Notes under the pieces: model-generated | What the model saw: only the letters and a program-made list of their open reading frames with translations | The model's database searches: none | Told to the model about the DNA's origin: nothing | Part shown: positions 23,557 through 35,204 of the stretch, one piece after another | Numbering within the stretch: position 1 is the stretch's first letter | Layout of the letters: every line of letters starts with the position of its first letter | Program-made: the position numbers and the translations under genes | NCBI RefSeq assembly: GCF_000003605.2 | Contig: NW_003124568.1 | Coordinates: 1 to 35,211 of the forward strand | Reading direction: 5' to 3' | Origin: Saccoglossus kowalevskii | Lineage: Eukaryota; Hemichordata; Enteropneusta; Harrimaniidae | DNA: 35,211 nucleotides

Positions 23557-25196
23557 TCTTTTCACTGCATATACTGATAGCAGAATAACTTGCCCTGCTC
23601 TCTCTTTTTACTGCATAGACTGATAGTAGAATAACTTGCCCTGCTCTCTCTTTTGTCTGCATATACTGATAGCAGAATAACTTGCCCTGCTCTCTCTTTT
23701 CACTGCATAGACTGATAGTAGAATAACTTGCCCTGCTCTCTCTTTTCACTGCATATACTGATAGCAGAATAACTTGCCCTGCTCTCTCTTTTCACTGCAT
23801 AGACTGATAGTAGAATAACTTGCCCTGCTCTCTCTTTTCACTGCATATACTGATAGCAGAATAACTTGCCCTGCTCTCTCTTTTCACTGCATAGACTGAT
23901 AGTAGAATAACTTGCCCTGCTCACTCTTTTCACTGCATATACTGATAGCAGAATAACTTGCCCTGCTCTCTCTTTTCACTGCATAGACTGATAGTAGAAT
24001 AACTTGCCCTGCTCTCTCTTTTCACAGCATATACTGATAGCAGAATAACTTGCCCTACTCTCTCTTTTCACTGCATAGACTGATAGTAGAATAACTTGCC
24101 CTTCTCTCTCTTTTCTCTGCATATACTGATAGCAGAATAACTTGCCCTGCTCTCTCTTTTCACTGCATATACTGATAGCAGAATAACTTGCCCTGCTCAC
24201 TCTTTTCACTGCATATACTGATAGTAGAATAACTTGCCCTGCTCTCTCTTTTCTCTGCATATACTGATAGCAGAATAACTTGCCCTGCACTCTCTTTTCA
24301 CTGCATAGACTGATAGTAGAATAACTTGCCCTGCTCTCTCTTTTCACTGCATATACTGATAGTAGAATAACTTGCCCTGCTCTCTCTTTTCTCTGCATAT
24401 ACTGATAGCAGAATAACTTGCCCTGCTCTCTCTTTTCACTGCATATACTGATAGCAGAATAACTTGCCCTGCTCTCTCTTTTCACTGCATAGACTGATAG
24501 TAGAATAACTTGCCCTGCTCTCTCTTTTCACTGCATATACTGATAGCAGAATAACTTGCCCTGCTCTCTCTTTTCACTGCATAGACTGATAGTAGAATAA
24601 CTTGCCCTGCTCTCTCTTTTCACTGCATAGACTAATAGCAGAATAACTTGCCCTGCTCTCTCTTTTCACTGCATATACTGATAGCAGAATAACTTGCCCT
24701 GCTCTCTCTTTTCACTGCATATACTGATAGCAGAATAACTTGCCCTGCTCTCTCTTTTCAATGCATATACTGATAGTAGAATAACTTGCCCTGCTCTCTC
24801 TTTTCACTGCATATACTGATAGTAGAATAACTTGCCCTGCTCTCTCTTTTCACTGCATATACTGATAGTAGAATAACTTGCCCTGCTCTCTCTTTTCACT
24901 GCATATACTGATAGCAGAATAACTTGCCCTGCTCTCTCTTTTCACTGCATAGACTGATAGCAGAATAACTTGCCCTGCTCTCTCTTTTCACTGCATATAC
25001 TGATAGTAGAATAACTTGCCCTGCTCTCTCTTTTCTATGCATATACTGATAGCAGAATAACTTGCCCTGCTCTCTCTTTTCACTGCATATACTGATAGTA
25101 GTATAACTTGCCCTGCTCTCTCTTTTCACTGCATATACTGATAGTAGAATAAACTTGCCCTGCTCTCTCTTTTCACTGCATATACTGATAGCAGAA
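23557..25196 (+). repeat. Long-range duplicate of 4750-6390
   Basis: About 1.6 kb follows the order of rare variants at 4750-6390 with a constant offset of about 18805. It contains block E copy 6 (23865-24935) with T28A, G24A, G24T, T28A and C38A units. The differences I noticed are single bases, for example CACAGCATA at 24026, CCCTGCACTC at 24286 and GACTAATAG at 24634. It ends near 25196, where block B begins here but plain monomers continue at 6390. Confidence 0.8.
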
Positions 25197-25314
25197 TAAC
25201 TGGCCCTGCTCTTTCTTTTCTATGCATATACTGATGGCAGAATAACTTGCCCTGCTTTCTCTTTTCACTGCATATACTGATAGCAGAATAACTTGCCCTG
25301 CTCTCTCTTTTCAC
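25080..25314 (+). repeat. Higher-order block B, copy 3
   Basis: T18G/C29T lies at 25195, followed by CTATGCATATA, G6 and C27T units. One extra A (AATAAACTTGCC near 25150) sits just left of the marker. With block D at 25811 it forms a composite that recurs 2255 bp downstream (B at 27450, D at 28066), equal to 49 monomers plus one inserted base. Confidence 0.8.
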
Positions 25315-25799
25315 TGCATATACTGATAGCAGAATAACTTGCCCTGCTCTCTCTTTTCACTGCATATACTGATAGCAGAATAACTTGCCCTGCTCTCTCT
25401 TTTCACTGCATATACTGATAGCAGAATAACTTGCCCTGCTCTCTCTTTTCACTGCATATACTGATAGTAGAATAACTTGCCCTGCTCTCTCTTTTCACTG
25501 CATATACTGATAGTAGAATAACTTGCCCTGCTCTCTCTTTTCACTGCATATACTGATAGCAGAATAACTTGCCCTGCTCTCTCTTTTCACTGCATAGACT
25601 GATAGTAGAATAACTTGCCCTGCTCTCTCTTTTCACTGCATATACTGATAGCAGAATAACTTGCCCTGTTCTCTCTTTTCACTGCATAGACTGATAGTAG
25701 AATAACTTGCCCTGCTCTCTCTTTTGTCTGCATATACTGATAGCAGAATAACTTGCCCTGCTCTCTCTTTTCACTGCATAGACTGATAGTAGAATAACT

Positions 25800-25965
25800 T
25801 GCCCTGCTCTAACTTTTCACTGCATATACTTATAGCAGAATAACTTGCCCTGCTCTCTCTTTTCACTGCATAGACTGATAGCAGAATAACTTGCCCTGCT
25901 CTCTCTTTTCACTGCATAGACTGATAGTAGAATATCTTGCCCTGCTCTAACTTTTCACTGCATAT
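25800..25965 (+). repeat. Higher-order block D, copy 2
   Basis: Two C29A/T30A monomers (AAC at 25811 and 25949, 138 bp apart), with the linked A15T (AATATCTTGCC) just before the second. The third D unit seen in the copies at 14850 and 28055 is missing here. Upstream, a CCTGTTCTCTC unit and a GTCTGC unit also match the region before 28066. Confidence 0.8.
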
Positions 25966-26368
25966 ACTGATAGCAGAATAACTTGCCCTGCTCTCTCTTT
26001 TCACTGCATATACTGATAGCAGAATAACTTGCCCTGCTCTCTCTTTTCTCTGCATATACTGATAGCAGAATAACTTGCCCTGCTCTCTCTTTTCACTGCA
26101 TATACTGATAGCAGAATAACTTGCCCTGCTCTCTCTTTTCACTGCATAGACTGATAGTAGAATAACTTGCCCTGCTCTCTCTTTTCACTGCATATACTGG
26201 TAGCAGAATAACTTGCCCTGCTCTCTCTTTTCACTGCATAGACTGATAGCAGAATAACTTGCCCTGCTCTCTCTTTTCACTGCATATACTGATAGCAGAA
26301 TAACTTGCCCTGCTCTCTCTTTTCAATGCATATACTGATAGTAGAATAACTTGCCCTGCTCTCTCTTT

Positions 26369-26602
26369 TCACTGCATATACTGATAGTAGAATAACTTGC
26401 CCTGCTCTCTCTTTTCACTGCATATACTGATAGTAGAATAACTTGCCCTGCTCTCTCTTTTCACTGCATATACTGATAGCAGAATAACTGGCCCTGCTCT
26501 TTCTTTTCTATGCATATACTGATGGCAGAATAACTTGCCCTGCTTTCTCTTTTCACTGCATATACTGATAGCAGAATAACTTGCCCTGCTCTCTCTTTTC
26601 AC
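26369..26602 (+). repeat. Higher-order block B, copy 4
   Basis: T18G/C29T at 26483, followed by CTATGCATATA, G6 and C27T units in the usual order. It lies 1288 bp (28 monomers) after copy 3 and is preceded by a C38A unit (26321), as is copy 2. Confidence 0.85.
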
Positions 26603-26783
26603 TGCATATACTGATAGCAGAATAACTTGCCCTGCTCTCTCTTTTCACTGCATATACTGATAGCAGAATAACTTGCCCTGCTCTCTCTTTTCACTGCATA
26701 TACTGATAAGTAGAATAACTTGCCCTGCTCTCTCTTTTCACTGCATAGACTGATAGCAGAATAACTTGCCCTGCTCTCTCTTT

Positions 26784-27339
26784 TCACTGCATATACTGAT
26801 AGCAGAATAACTTGCCCTGCTCTCTCTTTTCACTGCATATACTGATAGCAGAATAACTTGCCCTGCTCTCTCTTTTCACTGCATAGACTGATAGTAGAAT
26901 AACTTGCCCTGCTCTCTCTTTTCTCTGCATATCCTGATAGCAGAATAACTTGCCCTGCTCTCTCTTTTCACTGCATAGACTGATAGTAGAATAACTTGCC
27001 CTGCTCTCTCTTTTCACTGCATATACTGATAGCAGAATAACTTGCCCTGCTCTCTCTTTTCACTGCATATACTGATAGTAGAATAACTTGCCCTGCTCTC
27101 TCTTTTCTCTGCATATACTGATAGCAGAATAACTTGCCCTGCTCTCTCTTTTCACTGCATAGACTGATAGTAGAATAACTTGCCCTGCTCTCTCTTTTCA
27201 CTGCATATACTGATAGTAGAATAACTTGCCCTGCTCTCTCTTTTCTCTGCATATACTGATAGCAGAATAACTTGCCCTGCTCTCTCTTTTCACTGCATAT
27301 ACTGATAGTAGAATAACTTGCCCTGCTCTCTCTTTTCAC
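26784..27339 (+). repeat. Higher-order block C, copy 2
   Basis: The rare A46C unit (TGCATATCCTG) lies at 26926, with the same order of G45/T8 and CTCTGC monomers as at 8019 (offset 18765) and 34464 (offset about 7635). A one-base insertion (GATAAGTAG near 26708) lies just upstream. Block B follows directly, 524 bp after the A46C unit. Confidence 0.8.
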
Positions 27340-27569
27340 TGCATAGACTGATGGCAGAATAACTTGCCCTGCTCTCTCTTTTCACTGCATATACTGATAG
27401 TAGAATAACTTGCCCTGCTCTCTCTTTTCACTGCATATACTGATAGCAGAATAACTGGCCCTGCTCTTTCTTTTCTATGCATATACTGATGGCAGAATAA
27501 CTTGCCCTGCTTTCTCTTTTCACTGCATATACTGATAGCAGAATAACTTGCCCTGCTCTCTCTTTTCAC
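27336..27569 (+). repeat. Higher-order block B, copy 5
   Basis: T18G/C29T at 27450 with the usual following units. It is joined on the left to block C (as at 34971-35204) and on the right to block D (as at 25080-25965), so it bridges two composites. Confidence 0.85.
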
Positions 27570-28054
27570 TGCATATACTGATAGCAGAATAACTTGCCCT
27601 GCTCTCTCTTTTCACTGCATATACTGATAGCAGAATAACTTGCCCTGCTCTCTCTTTTCACTGCATATACTGATAGCAGAATAACTTGCCCTGCTCTCTC
27701 TTTTCACTGCATATACTGATAGTAGAATAACTTGCCCTGCTCTCTCTTTTCACTGCATATACTGATAGTAGAATAACTTGCCCTGCTCTCTCTTTTCACT
27801 GCATATACTGATAGCAGAATAACTTGCCCTGCTCTCTCTTTTCACTGCATAGACTGATAGTAGAATAACTTGCCCTGCTCTCTCTTTTCACTGCATACAC
27901 TGATAGCAGAATAACTTGCCCTGTTCTCTCTTTTCACTGCATAGACTGATAGTAGAATAACTTGCCCTGCTCTCTCTTTTGTCTGCATATACTGATAGCA
28001 GAATAACTTGCCCTGCTCTCTCTTTTCACTGCATAGACTGATAGTAGAATAACT

Positions 28055-28310
28055 TGCCCTGCTCTAACTTTTCACTGCATATACTGATAGCAGAATAACT
28101 TGCCCTGCTCTCTCTTTTCACTGCATAGACTGATAGCAGAATAACTTGCCCTGCTCTCTCTTTTCACTGCATAGACTGATAGTAGAATATCTTGCCCTGC
28201 TCTAACTTTTCACTGCATATACTGATAGCAGAATAACTTGCCCTGCTCTCTCTTTTCACTGGATAGACTGATAGTAGAATAACTTGCCCTGCTCTAACTT
28301 TTCACTGCAT
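28055..28310 (+). repeat. Higher-order block D, copy 3
   Basis: Three C29A/T30A monomers at 28066, 28204 and 28296 (138 and 92 apart), with A15T before the second, match copy 1 at 14850 (offset about 13203). A private CACTGGATAGA occurs near 28258. A CATGCATAGA F-type unit follows near 28530. Confidence 0.85.
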
Positions 28311-29776
28311 ATACTGATAGCAGAATAACTTGCCCTGCTCTCTCTTTTCACTGCATATACTGATAGCAGAATAACTTGCCCTGCTCTCTCTTTTCACTGC
28401 ATAGACTGATAGTAGAATAACTTGCCCTGCTCTCTCTTTTCACTGCATATACTGATAGTAGAAATAACTTGCCCTTGCTCTCTCTTTTCACTGCATATAC
28501 TGATAGTAGAATAACTTGCCTTGCTCTCTCTTTTTCATGCATAGACTGATGGCAGAATAACTTGCCCTGCTCTCTCTTTTTCACTGCATATACTGATAGT
28601 AGAATAACTTGCCCTGCTCTCTCTTTTCACTGCATATACTGATAGCAGAATAACTTGCTCTGCTCTCTCTTTTCACTGCATATACTGATAGCAGAATAAC
28701 TTGCCCTGCTCTCTCTTTTCACTGCATATACTGATAGTAGAATAACTTGCCCTGCTCTCTCTTTTCACTGCATAGACTGATGGCAGAATAACTTGCCCTG
28801 CTTTCTCTTTTCACTGCATATACTGATAGTAGAATAACTTGCCCTGCTCTCTCTTTTCACTGCATATACTGATAGCAGAATAACTGGCCCTGCTCTCTCT
28901 TGTCACTGCATATACTGATAGCAGAATAACTTGCCCTGATCTCTCTTTTCACTGCATATACTGATAGCAGAATAACTTGCCCTGCTCTCTCTTTTCACTG
29001 CATATACTGATAGCAGAATAACTTGCCCTGCTCTCTCTTTTCACTGCATAAACTGATAGTAGAATAACTTGCCCTGCTCTCTCTTTTCACTGCATATACT
29101 GATAGTAGAATAACTTGCCCTGCTCTCTCTTTTCACTGCATATACTGATAGCAGAGTAACTTGCCCTGCTCTCTCTTTTCTATGCATAGACTGATAGTAG
29201 AATAACTTGCCCTGCTCTCTCTTTTCACTGCATATACTGATAGTAGAATAACTGGCCCTGCTCTCTCTTTTCACTGCATATACTGATAGCAGAATAACTT
29301 GCCCTGCTCTCTCATTTCACTGCATATACTGATAGTAGAATAACTTGCCCTGCTCTCTCTTTTCACTGCATATACTGATAGCAGAATAACTTGCCCTGCT
29401 CTCTCTTTTCACTGCATATACTGATAGTAGAATAACTGGCCCTGCTCTCTCTTTTCACTGCATATACTGATAGCAGAATAACTTGCCCTGCTCTCTCTTT
29501 TCACTGCATATACTGATAGTAGAATAACTTGCCCTGCTCTCTCTTTTCACTGCATATACTGATAGTAGAATAACTTGCCCTGCTCTCTCTTTTCACTGCA
29601 TATACTGATAGTAGAATAACTTGCCCTGCTCTCTCTTTTCACTGCATAGACTGATAGCAGAATAACTTGCCCTGCTCTCTCTTTTCACTGCATATACTGA
29701 TAGCAGAATAACTTGCCCTGCTCTCTCTTTTCACTGCATAGACTGATAGTAGAATAACTTGCCCTGCTCTCTCTTT

Positions 29777-30010
29777 TCACTGCATATACTGATAGCAGAA
29801 TAACTTGCCCTGCTCTCTCTTTTCACTGCATATACTGATAGTAGAATAACTTGCCCTGCTCTCTCTTTTCACTGCATATACTGATAGCAGAATAACTGGC
29901 CCTGCTCTTTCTTTTCTATGCATATACTGATGGCAGAATAACTTGCCCTGCTTTCTCTTTTCACTGCATATACTGATAGCAGAATAACTTGCCCTGCTCT
30001 CTCTTTTCAC
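29777..30010 (+). repeat. Higher-order block B, copy 6
   Basis: T18G/C29T at 29891, then CTATGCATATA, G6 and C27T units. The following run of three GCAG and two GTAG monomers matches that after copies 2 and 5. The T18G change alone (CTGGCCCTG with normal CTCTCTC) is also common nearby, at about 28883, 29251 and 29435, without the rest of the block. Confidence 0.85.
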
Positions 30011-30355
30011 TGCATATACTGATAGCAGAATAACTTGCCCTGCTCTCTCTTTTCACTGCATATACTGATAGCAGAATAACTTGCCCTGCTCTCTCTTTTC
30101 ACTGCATATACTGATAGCAGAATAACTTGCCCTGCTCTCTCTTTTCACTGCATATACTGATAGTAGAATAACTTGCCCTGCTCTCTCTTTTCACTGCATA
30201 TACTGATAGTAGAATAACTTGCCCTGCTCTCTCTTTTCACTGCATATACTGATAGCAGAATAACTTGCCCTGCTCTCTCTTTTCACTGCATAGACTGATA
30301 GTAGAATAACTTGCCCTGCTCTCTCTTTTCACTGCATATACTGATAGCAGAATAA

Positions 30356-31430
30356 CTTGCCCTGCTCTCTCTTTTCACTGCATAGACTGATAGTAGAATA
30401 ACTTGCCCTGCTCACTCTTTTCACTGCATATACTGATAGCAGAATATCTTGCCCTGCTCTCTCTTTTCACTGCATAGACTGATAGTAGAATAACTTGCCC
30501 TGCTCTCTCTTTTCACTGCATATACTGATAGCAGAATAACTTGCCCTACTCTCTCTTTTCACTGCATAGACTGATAGTAGAATAACTTGCCCTTCTCTCT
30601 CTTTTCTCTGCATATACTGATAGCAGAATAACTTGCCCTGCTCTCTCTTTTCACTGCATATACTGATAGCAGAATAACTTGCCCTGCTCACTCTTTTCAC
30701 TGCATATACTGATAGTAGAATAACTTGCCCTGCTCTCTCTTTTCTCTGCATATACTGATAGCAGAATAACTTGCCCTGCTCTCTCTTTTCACTGCATAGA
30801 CTGATAGTAGAATAACTTGCCCTGCTCTCTCTTTTCAATGCATATACTGATAGTAGAATAACTTGCCCTGCTCTCTCATTTCTCTGCATATACTGATAGC
30901 AGAATAACTTGCCCTGCTCTCTCTTTTCACTGCATATACTGATAGCAGAATAACTTGCCCTGCTCTCTCTTTTCACTGCATAGACTGATAGTAGAATAAC
31001 TTGCCCTGCTCTCTCTTTTCACTGCATATACTGATAGCAGAATAACTTGCCCTGCTCTCTCTTTTCACTGCATAGACTGATAGTAGAATAACTTGCCCTG
31101 CTCTCTCTTTTCACTGCATAGACTGATAGCAGAATAACTTGCCCTGCTCTCTCTTTTCACTGCATATACTGATAGCAGAATAACTTGCCCTGCTCTCTCT
31201 TTTCACTGCATATACTGATAGCAGAATAACTTGCCCTGCTCTCTCTTTTCAATGCATATACTGATAGTAGAATAACTTGCCCTGCTCTCTCTTTTCACTG
31301 CATATACTGATAGTAGAATAACTTGCCCTGCTCTCTCTTTTCACTGCATATACTGATAGTAGAATAACTTGCCCTGCTCTCTCTTTTCACTGCATATACT
31401 GATAGCAGAATAACTTGCCCTGCTCTCTCT
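30356..31430 (+). repeat. Higher-order block E, copy 7 (long form)
   Basis: Long form matching 5060-6130 at offset 25296: T28A (30413), G24A (30546), G24T (30592), T28A (30689), A37T units 138 bp apart, and a C38A unit at 31247. Private changes include AGAATATCTT near 30443 and CTCATTTCTCTGC near 30887. Confidence 0.8.
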
Positions 31431-31889
31431 TTTCACTGCATATACTGATGGCAGAATAACTTGCCCTGCTCTCTCTTTTCACTGCATATACTGATGGCAG
31501 AATAACTTGCCCTGCTCTCTCTTTTCACTGCATATACTGATAGTAGAATAACTTGCCCTGCTCTCTTTTCACTGCATATACTGATAGTAGAATAACTTGC
31601 CCTGCTCTCTCTTTTCTATGCATAAACTGATAGCAGAATAACTTGCCCGGCTCTCTCTTTTCACTGCATATACTGATGGCAGAATAACTTGCCCTGCTCT
31701 CTCTTTTCACTGCATATACTGATAGCAGAATAACTTGCACTGCTCTCTCTTTACACTGCATATACTGATAGCAGAATAACTTGCCCTGCTCTCTCTTTTC
31801 ACTGCATATACAGATAGCATAATAACTTGCCCTGCTTTCTTTTCACTGCATATACTGATAGTAGAATAACTTGCCCTGCTCTCTCTTTT

Positions 31890-32168
31890 CTATGCATAAA
31901 CTGATAGCAGAATAACTTGCCCTGCTCTCTCTTTACACTGCATATACTGATAGCAGAATAACTTGCCCTGCTCTGTCTTTTCTCTGCATATACTGATAGC
32001 AGAATAACTTGCCCTGCTCTCTCTTTTCACTGCATATACTGATAGCAGAATAACTTGCCCTGCTCTGTCTTTTCTCTGCATATACTGATAGCAGAATAAC
32101 TTGCCCTGCTCTGTCTTTTCACTGCATATACTGATAGCAGAATAACTTGCCCTGCTCTCTCTTTTCAC
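31890..32168 (+). repeat. Higher-order block A, copy 6
   Basis: The T45A end is at 31896, followed by T35A (CTTTACACTG) and C29G units. It lacks the T32G change of the A3 lineage. A stray T45A end also occurs at 31622 in an incomplete copy. Two shortened monomers lie just upstream (CTGCTCTCTTTTCACTG near 31560, CTGCTTTCTTTTCACTG near 31836). Confidence 0.8.
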
Positions 32169-32629
32169 TGCATATACTGATATTAGAATAACTTGCCCTG
32201 CTCTCTCTTTTCACTGCATATACTGATGGCAGAATAACTTGCCCTGCTCTCTCTTTTCACTGCATATACTGATGGCAGAATTACTTGCCCTGCTCTCTCT
32301 TTTCACTGCATATACTGATAGCAGAATAACTTGCCCTGCTCTCTCTTTTCACTGCATATACTGATGGCAGAATAACTTGCCCTGCTCTCTCTTTTCACTG
32401 CATATACTGATGGCAGAATAACTTGCCCTGCTCTCTCTTTTCACTGCATATACTGATGGCAGAATAACTTGCCCTGCTCTCTCTTTTCACTGCATATACT
32501 GATAGCAGAATAACTTGCCCTGCTCTCTCTTTTCACTGCATATACTGATAGCAGAATAACTTGCCCTGCTCTCTCTTTTCACTGCATATACTGATAGCAG
32601 AATAACTTGCCCTGCTCTGTCTTTTCTCT

Positions 32630-33790
32630 GCATATACTGATAGCAGAATAACTTGCCCTGCTCTCTCTTTTCACTGCATATACTGATAGTAGAATAACTT
32701 GCCCTGCTCTCTCTTTTCACTGCATAGACTGATAGCAAAATAACTTGCCCTGCTCTCTCTTTTCACTGCATATACTGATAGTAGAATAACTTGCCCTGCT
32801 CTCTCTTTTCACTGCATATACTGATAGTAGAATAACTTGCCCTGCTCTCTCTTTTCACTGCATATACTGATAGCAGAATAACTTGCCCTGCTCTCTCTTT
32901 TCACTGCATATACTGATAGCAGAATAACTTGCCCTGCTCTCTCTTTTCACTGCATATACTGATAGTAGAATAACTTGCCCTGCTCTCTCTTTTCACTGCA
33001 TATACTGATAGTAGAATAACTTGCCCTGCTCTCTCTTTTCACTGCATATACTGATAGTAGAATAACTTGCCCTGCTCTCTCTTTTCTATGCATAGACTGA
33101 TGGCAGAATAAGTTGCCCTGCTCTCTCTTTTCACTGCATATACTGATAGCAGAATAAATTGCCCTGCTCTCTCTTTTCACTGCATAGACTGATAGCAGAA
33201 TAACTTGCCCTGCTCTCTCTTTTCACTGCATATACTGATAGTAGAATAACTTGCCCTGCTCTCTCTTTTCACTGCATAGACTGATAGCAGAATAACTTGC
33301 CCTGCTCTCTCTTTTCATTGCATATACTGATAGCAGAATAACTTGCCCTGCTCTCTCTTTTCACTGCATATACTGATAGTAGAATAACTTGCCCTGCTCT
33401 CTTTTCTATGCATAAACTGATAGCAGAATAACTTGCCCTGCTCTCTCGTTACACTGCATATACTGATAGCAGAATAACTTGCCCTGCTCTGTCTTTTCTC
33501 TGCATATACTGATAGCAGAATAACTTGCCCTGCTCTCTCTTTTCACTGCATATACTGATAGCAGAATAACTTGCCCTGCTCTGTCTTTTCTCTGCATATA
33601 CTGATAGCAGAATAACTTGCCCTGCTCTGTCTTTTCACTGCATATACTGATAGCAGAATAACTTGCCCTGCTCTCTCTTTTCACTGCATATACTGATAGT
33701 AGAATAACTTGCTCTGCTCTCTCTTTTCACTGCATATACTGATAGTAGAATAACTTGCCCTGCTCTCTCTTTTCACTGCATATACTGATA
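32630..33790 (+). repeat. Long-range duplicate, right member
   Basis: Matches 12530-13690 at offset 20100 with one base difference found. It contains the second half of the 690-bp HOR pattern (GATAGCAAAA at 32731, C16G near 33109, C16A near 33156) and block A copy 7 at 33406-33684. To the right it switches to a CTATGCATATA / TAGTAGTATAAC run resembling 11099-11332. Confidence 0.85.
33406..33684 (+). repeat. Higher-order block A, copy 7 (A3 subtype)
   Basis: Carries the A3 diagnostic changes: 2-bp loss in the preceding unit, T45A end at 33412, T32G/T35A with its CpG, and three C29G units. It is followed by the CTTGCTCTGC unit also seen at 4695 and 13610, so the match includes the right flank. 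Confidence 0.85.
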
Positions 33791-34463
33791 GTAGAATAAC
33801 TTGCCCTGCTCTCTCTTTTCTATGCATATACTGATAGCAGAATAACTTGCCCTGCTCTCTCTTTTCACTGCATATACTGATAGTAGTATAACTTGCCCTG
33901 CTCTCTCTTTTCACTGCATATACTGATAGTAGAATAACTTGCCCTGCTCTCTCTTTTCACTGCATATACTGATAGCAGAATAACTTGCCCTGCTCTCTCT
34001 TTTCACTGCATATACTGATAGTAGAATAACTTGCCCTGCTCTCTCTTTTCACTGCATATACTGATAGCAGAATAACTTGCCCTGCTCTCTCTTTTCACTG
34101 CATATACTGATAGTAGAATAACTTGCCCTGCTCTGTCTTTTCACTGCATATACTGATGGCAGAATAACTTGCCCTGCTCTCTCTTTTCACTGCATATACT
34201 GATAGCAGAATAACTTGCCCTGCTCTCTCTTTTCACTGCATATACTGATAGTAGAATAACTTGCCCAGCTCTCTCTTTTCACTGCATATACTGATAGCAG
34301 ATACTTGCCCTGCTCTCTCTTTTCCACTGCATATACTGATAGTAGAATAACTTGCCCTTGCTCTCTCTTTTCACTGCATAGACTGATAGCAGAATAACTT
34401 GCCCTGCTCTCTCTTTTCACTGCATATACTGATAGCAGAATAACTTTGCCCTGCTCTCTCTTT

Positions 34464-34974
34464 TCACTGCATATACTGATAGCAGAATAACTTGCCCTGC
34501 TCTCTCTTTTTCACTGCATAGACTGATAGTAGAATAACTTGCCCTGCTCTCTCTTTTCTCTGCATATCCTGATAGCAGAATAACTTGCCCTGCTCTCTCT
34601 TTTCACTGCATAGACTGATAGTAGAATAACTTGCCCTGCTCTCTCTTTTCACTGCATATACTGATAGCAGAATAACTTGCCCTGCTCTCTCTTTTCACTG
34701 CATATACTGATAGTAGAATAACTTGCCCTGCTCTCTCTTTTCTCTGCATATACTGATAGCAGAATAACTTGCCCTGCTCTCTCTTTTCACTGCATAGACT
34801 GATAGTAGAATAACTTGCCCTGCTCTCTCTTTTCACTGCATATACTGATAGTAGAATAACTTGCCCTGCTCTCTCTTTTCTCTGCATATACTGATAGCAG
34901 AATAACTTGCCCTGCTCTCTCTTTTCACTGCATATACTGATAGTAGAATAACTTGCCCTGATCTCTCTTTTCAC
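34464..34974 (+). repeat. Higher-order block C, copy 3
   Basis: The A46C unit is at 34561 and the order of monomers matches 26784-27339. Upstream (34290-34510) this copy has several 1-2 bp indels: GCAGATACTTGCC, TTTTCCACTG, CCCTTGCTC, AACTTTGCC and CTTTTTCACTG. Confidence 0.8.
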
Positions 34975-35204
34975 TGCATAGACTGATGGCAGAATAACTT
35001 GCCCTGCTCTCTCTTTTCACTGCATATACTGATAGTAGAATAACTTGCCCTGCTCTCTCTTTTCACTGCATATACTGATAGCAGAATAACTGGCCCTGCT
35101 CTTTCTTTTCTATGCATATACTGATGGCAGAATAACTTGCCCTGCTCTCTCTTTTCAATGCATATACTGATGGCAGAATAACTTGCCCTGCTCTCGCTTT
35201 TCTA
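34971..35204 (+). repeat. Higher-order block B, copy 7
   Basis: T18G/C29T at 35085, 524 bp after the A46C unit of block C, exactly as at 27450. Beyond the CTATGCATATA and G6 units the copy switches to a C38A unit and a CTCGC unit like those at 9675-9715. The window ends a few bases later inside a monomer. Confidence 0.75.
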
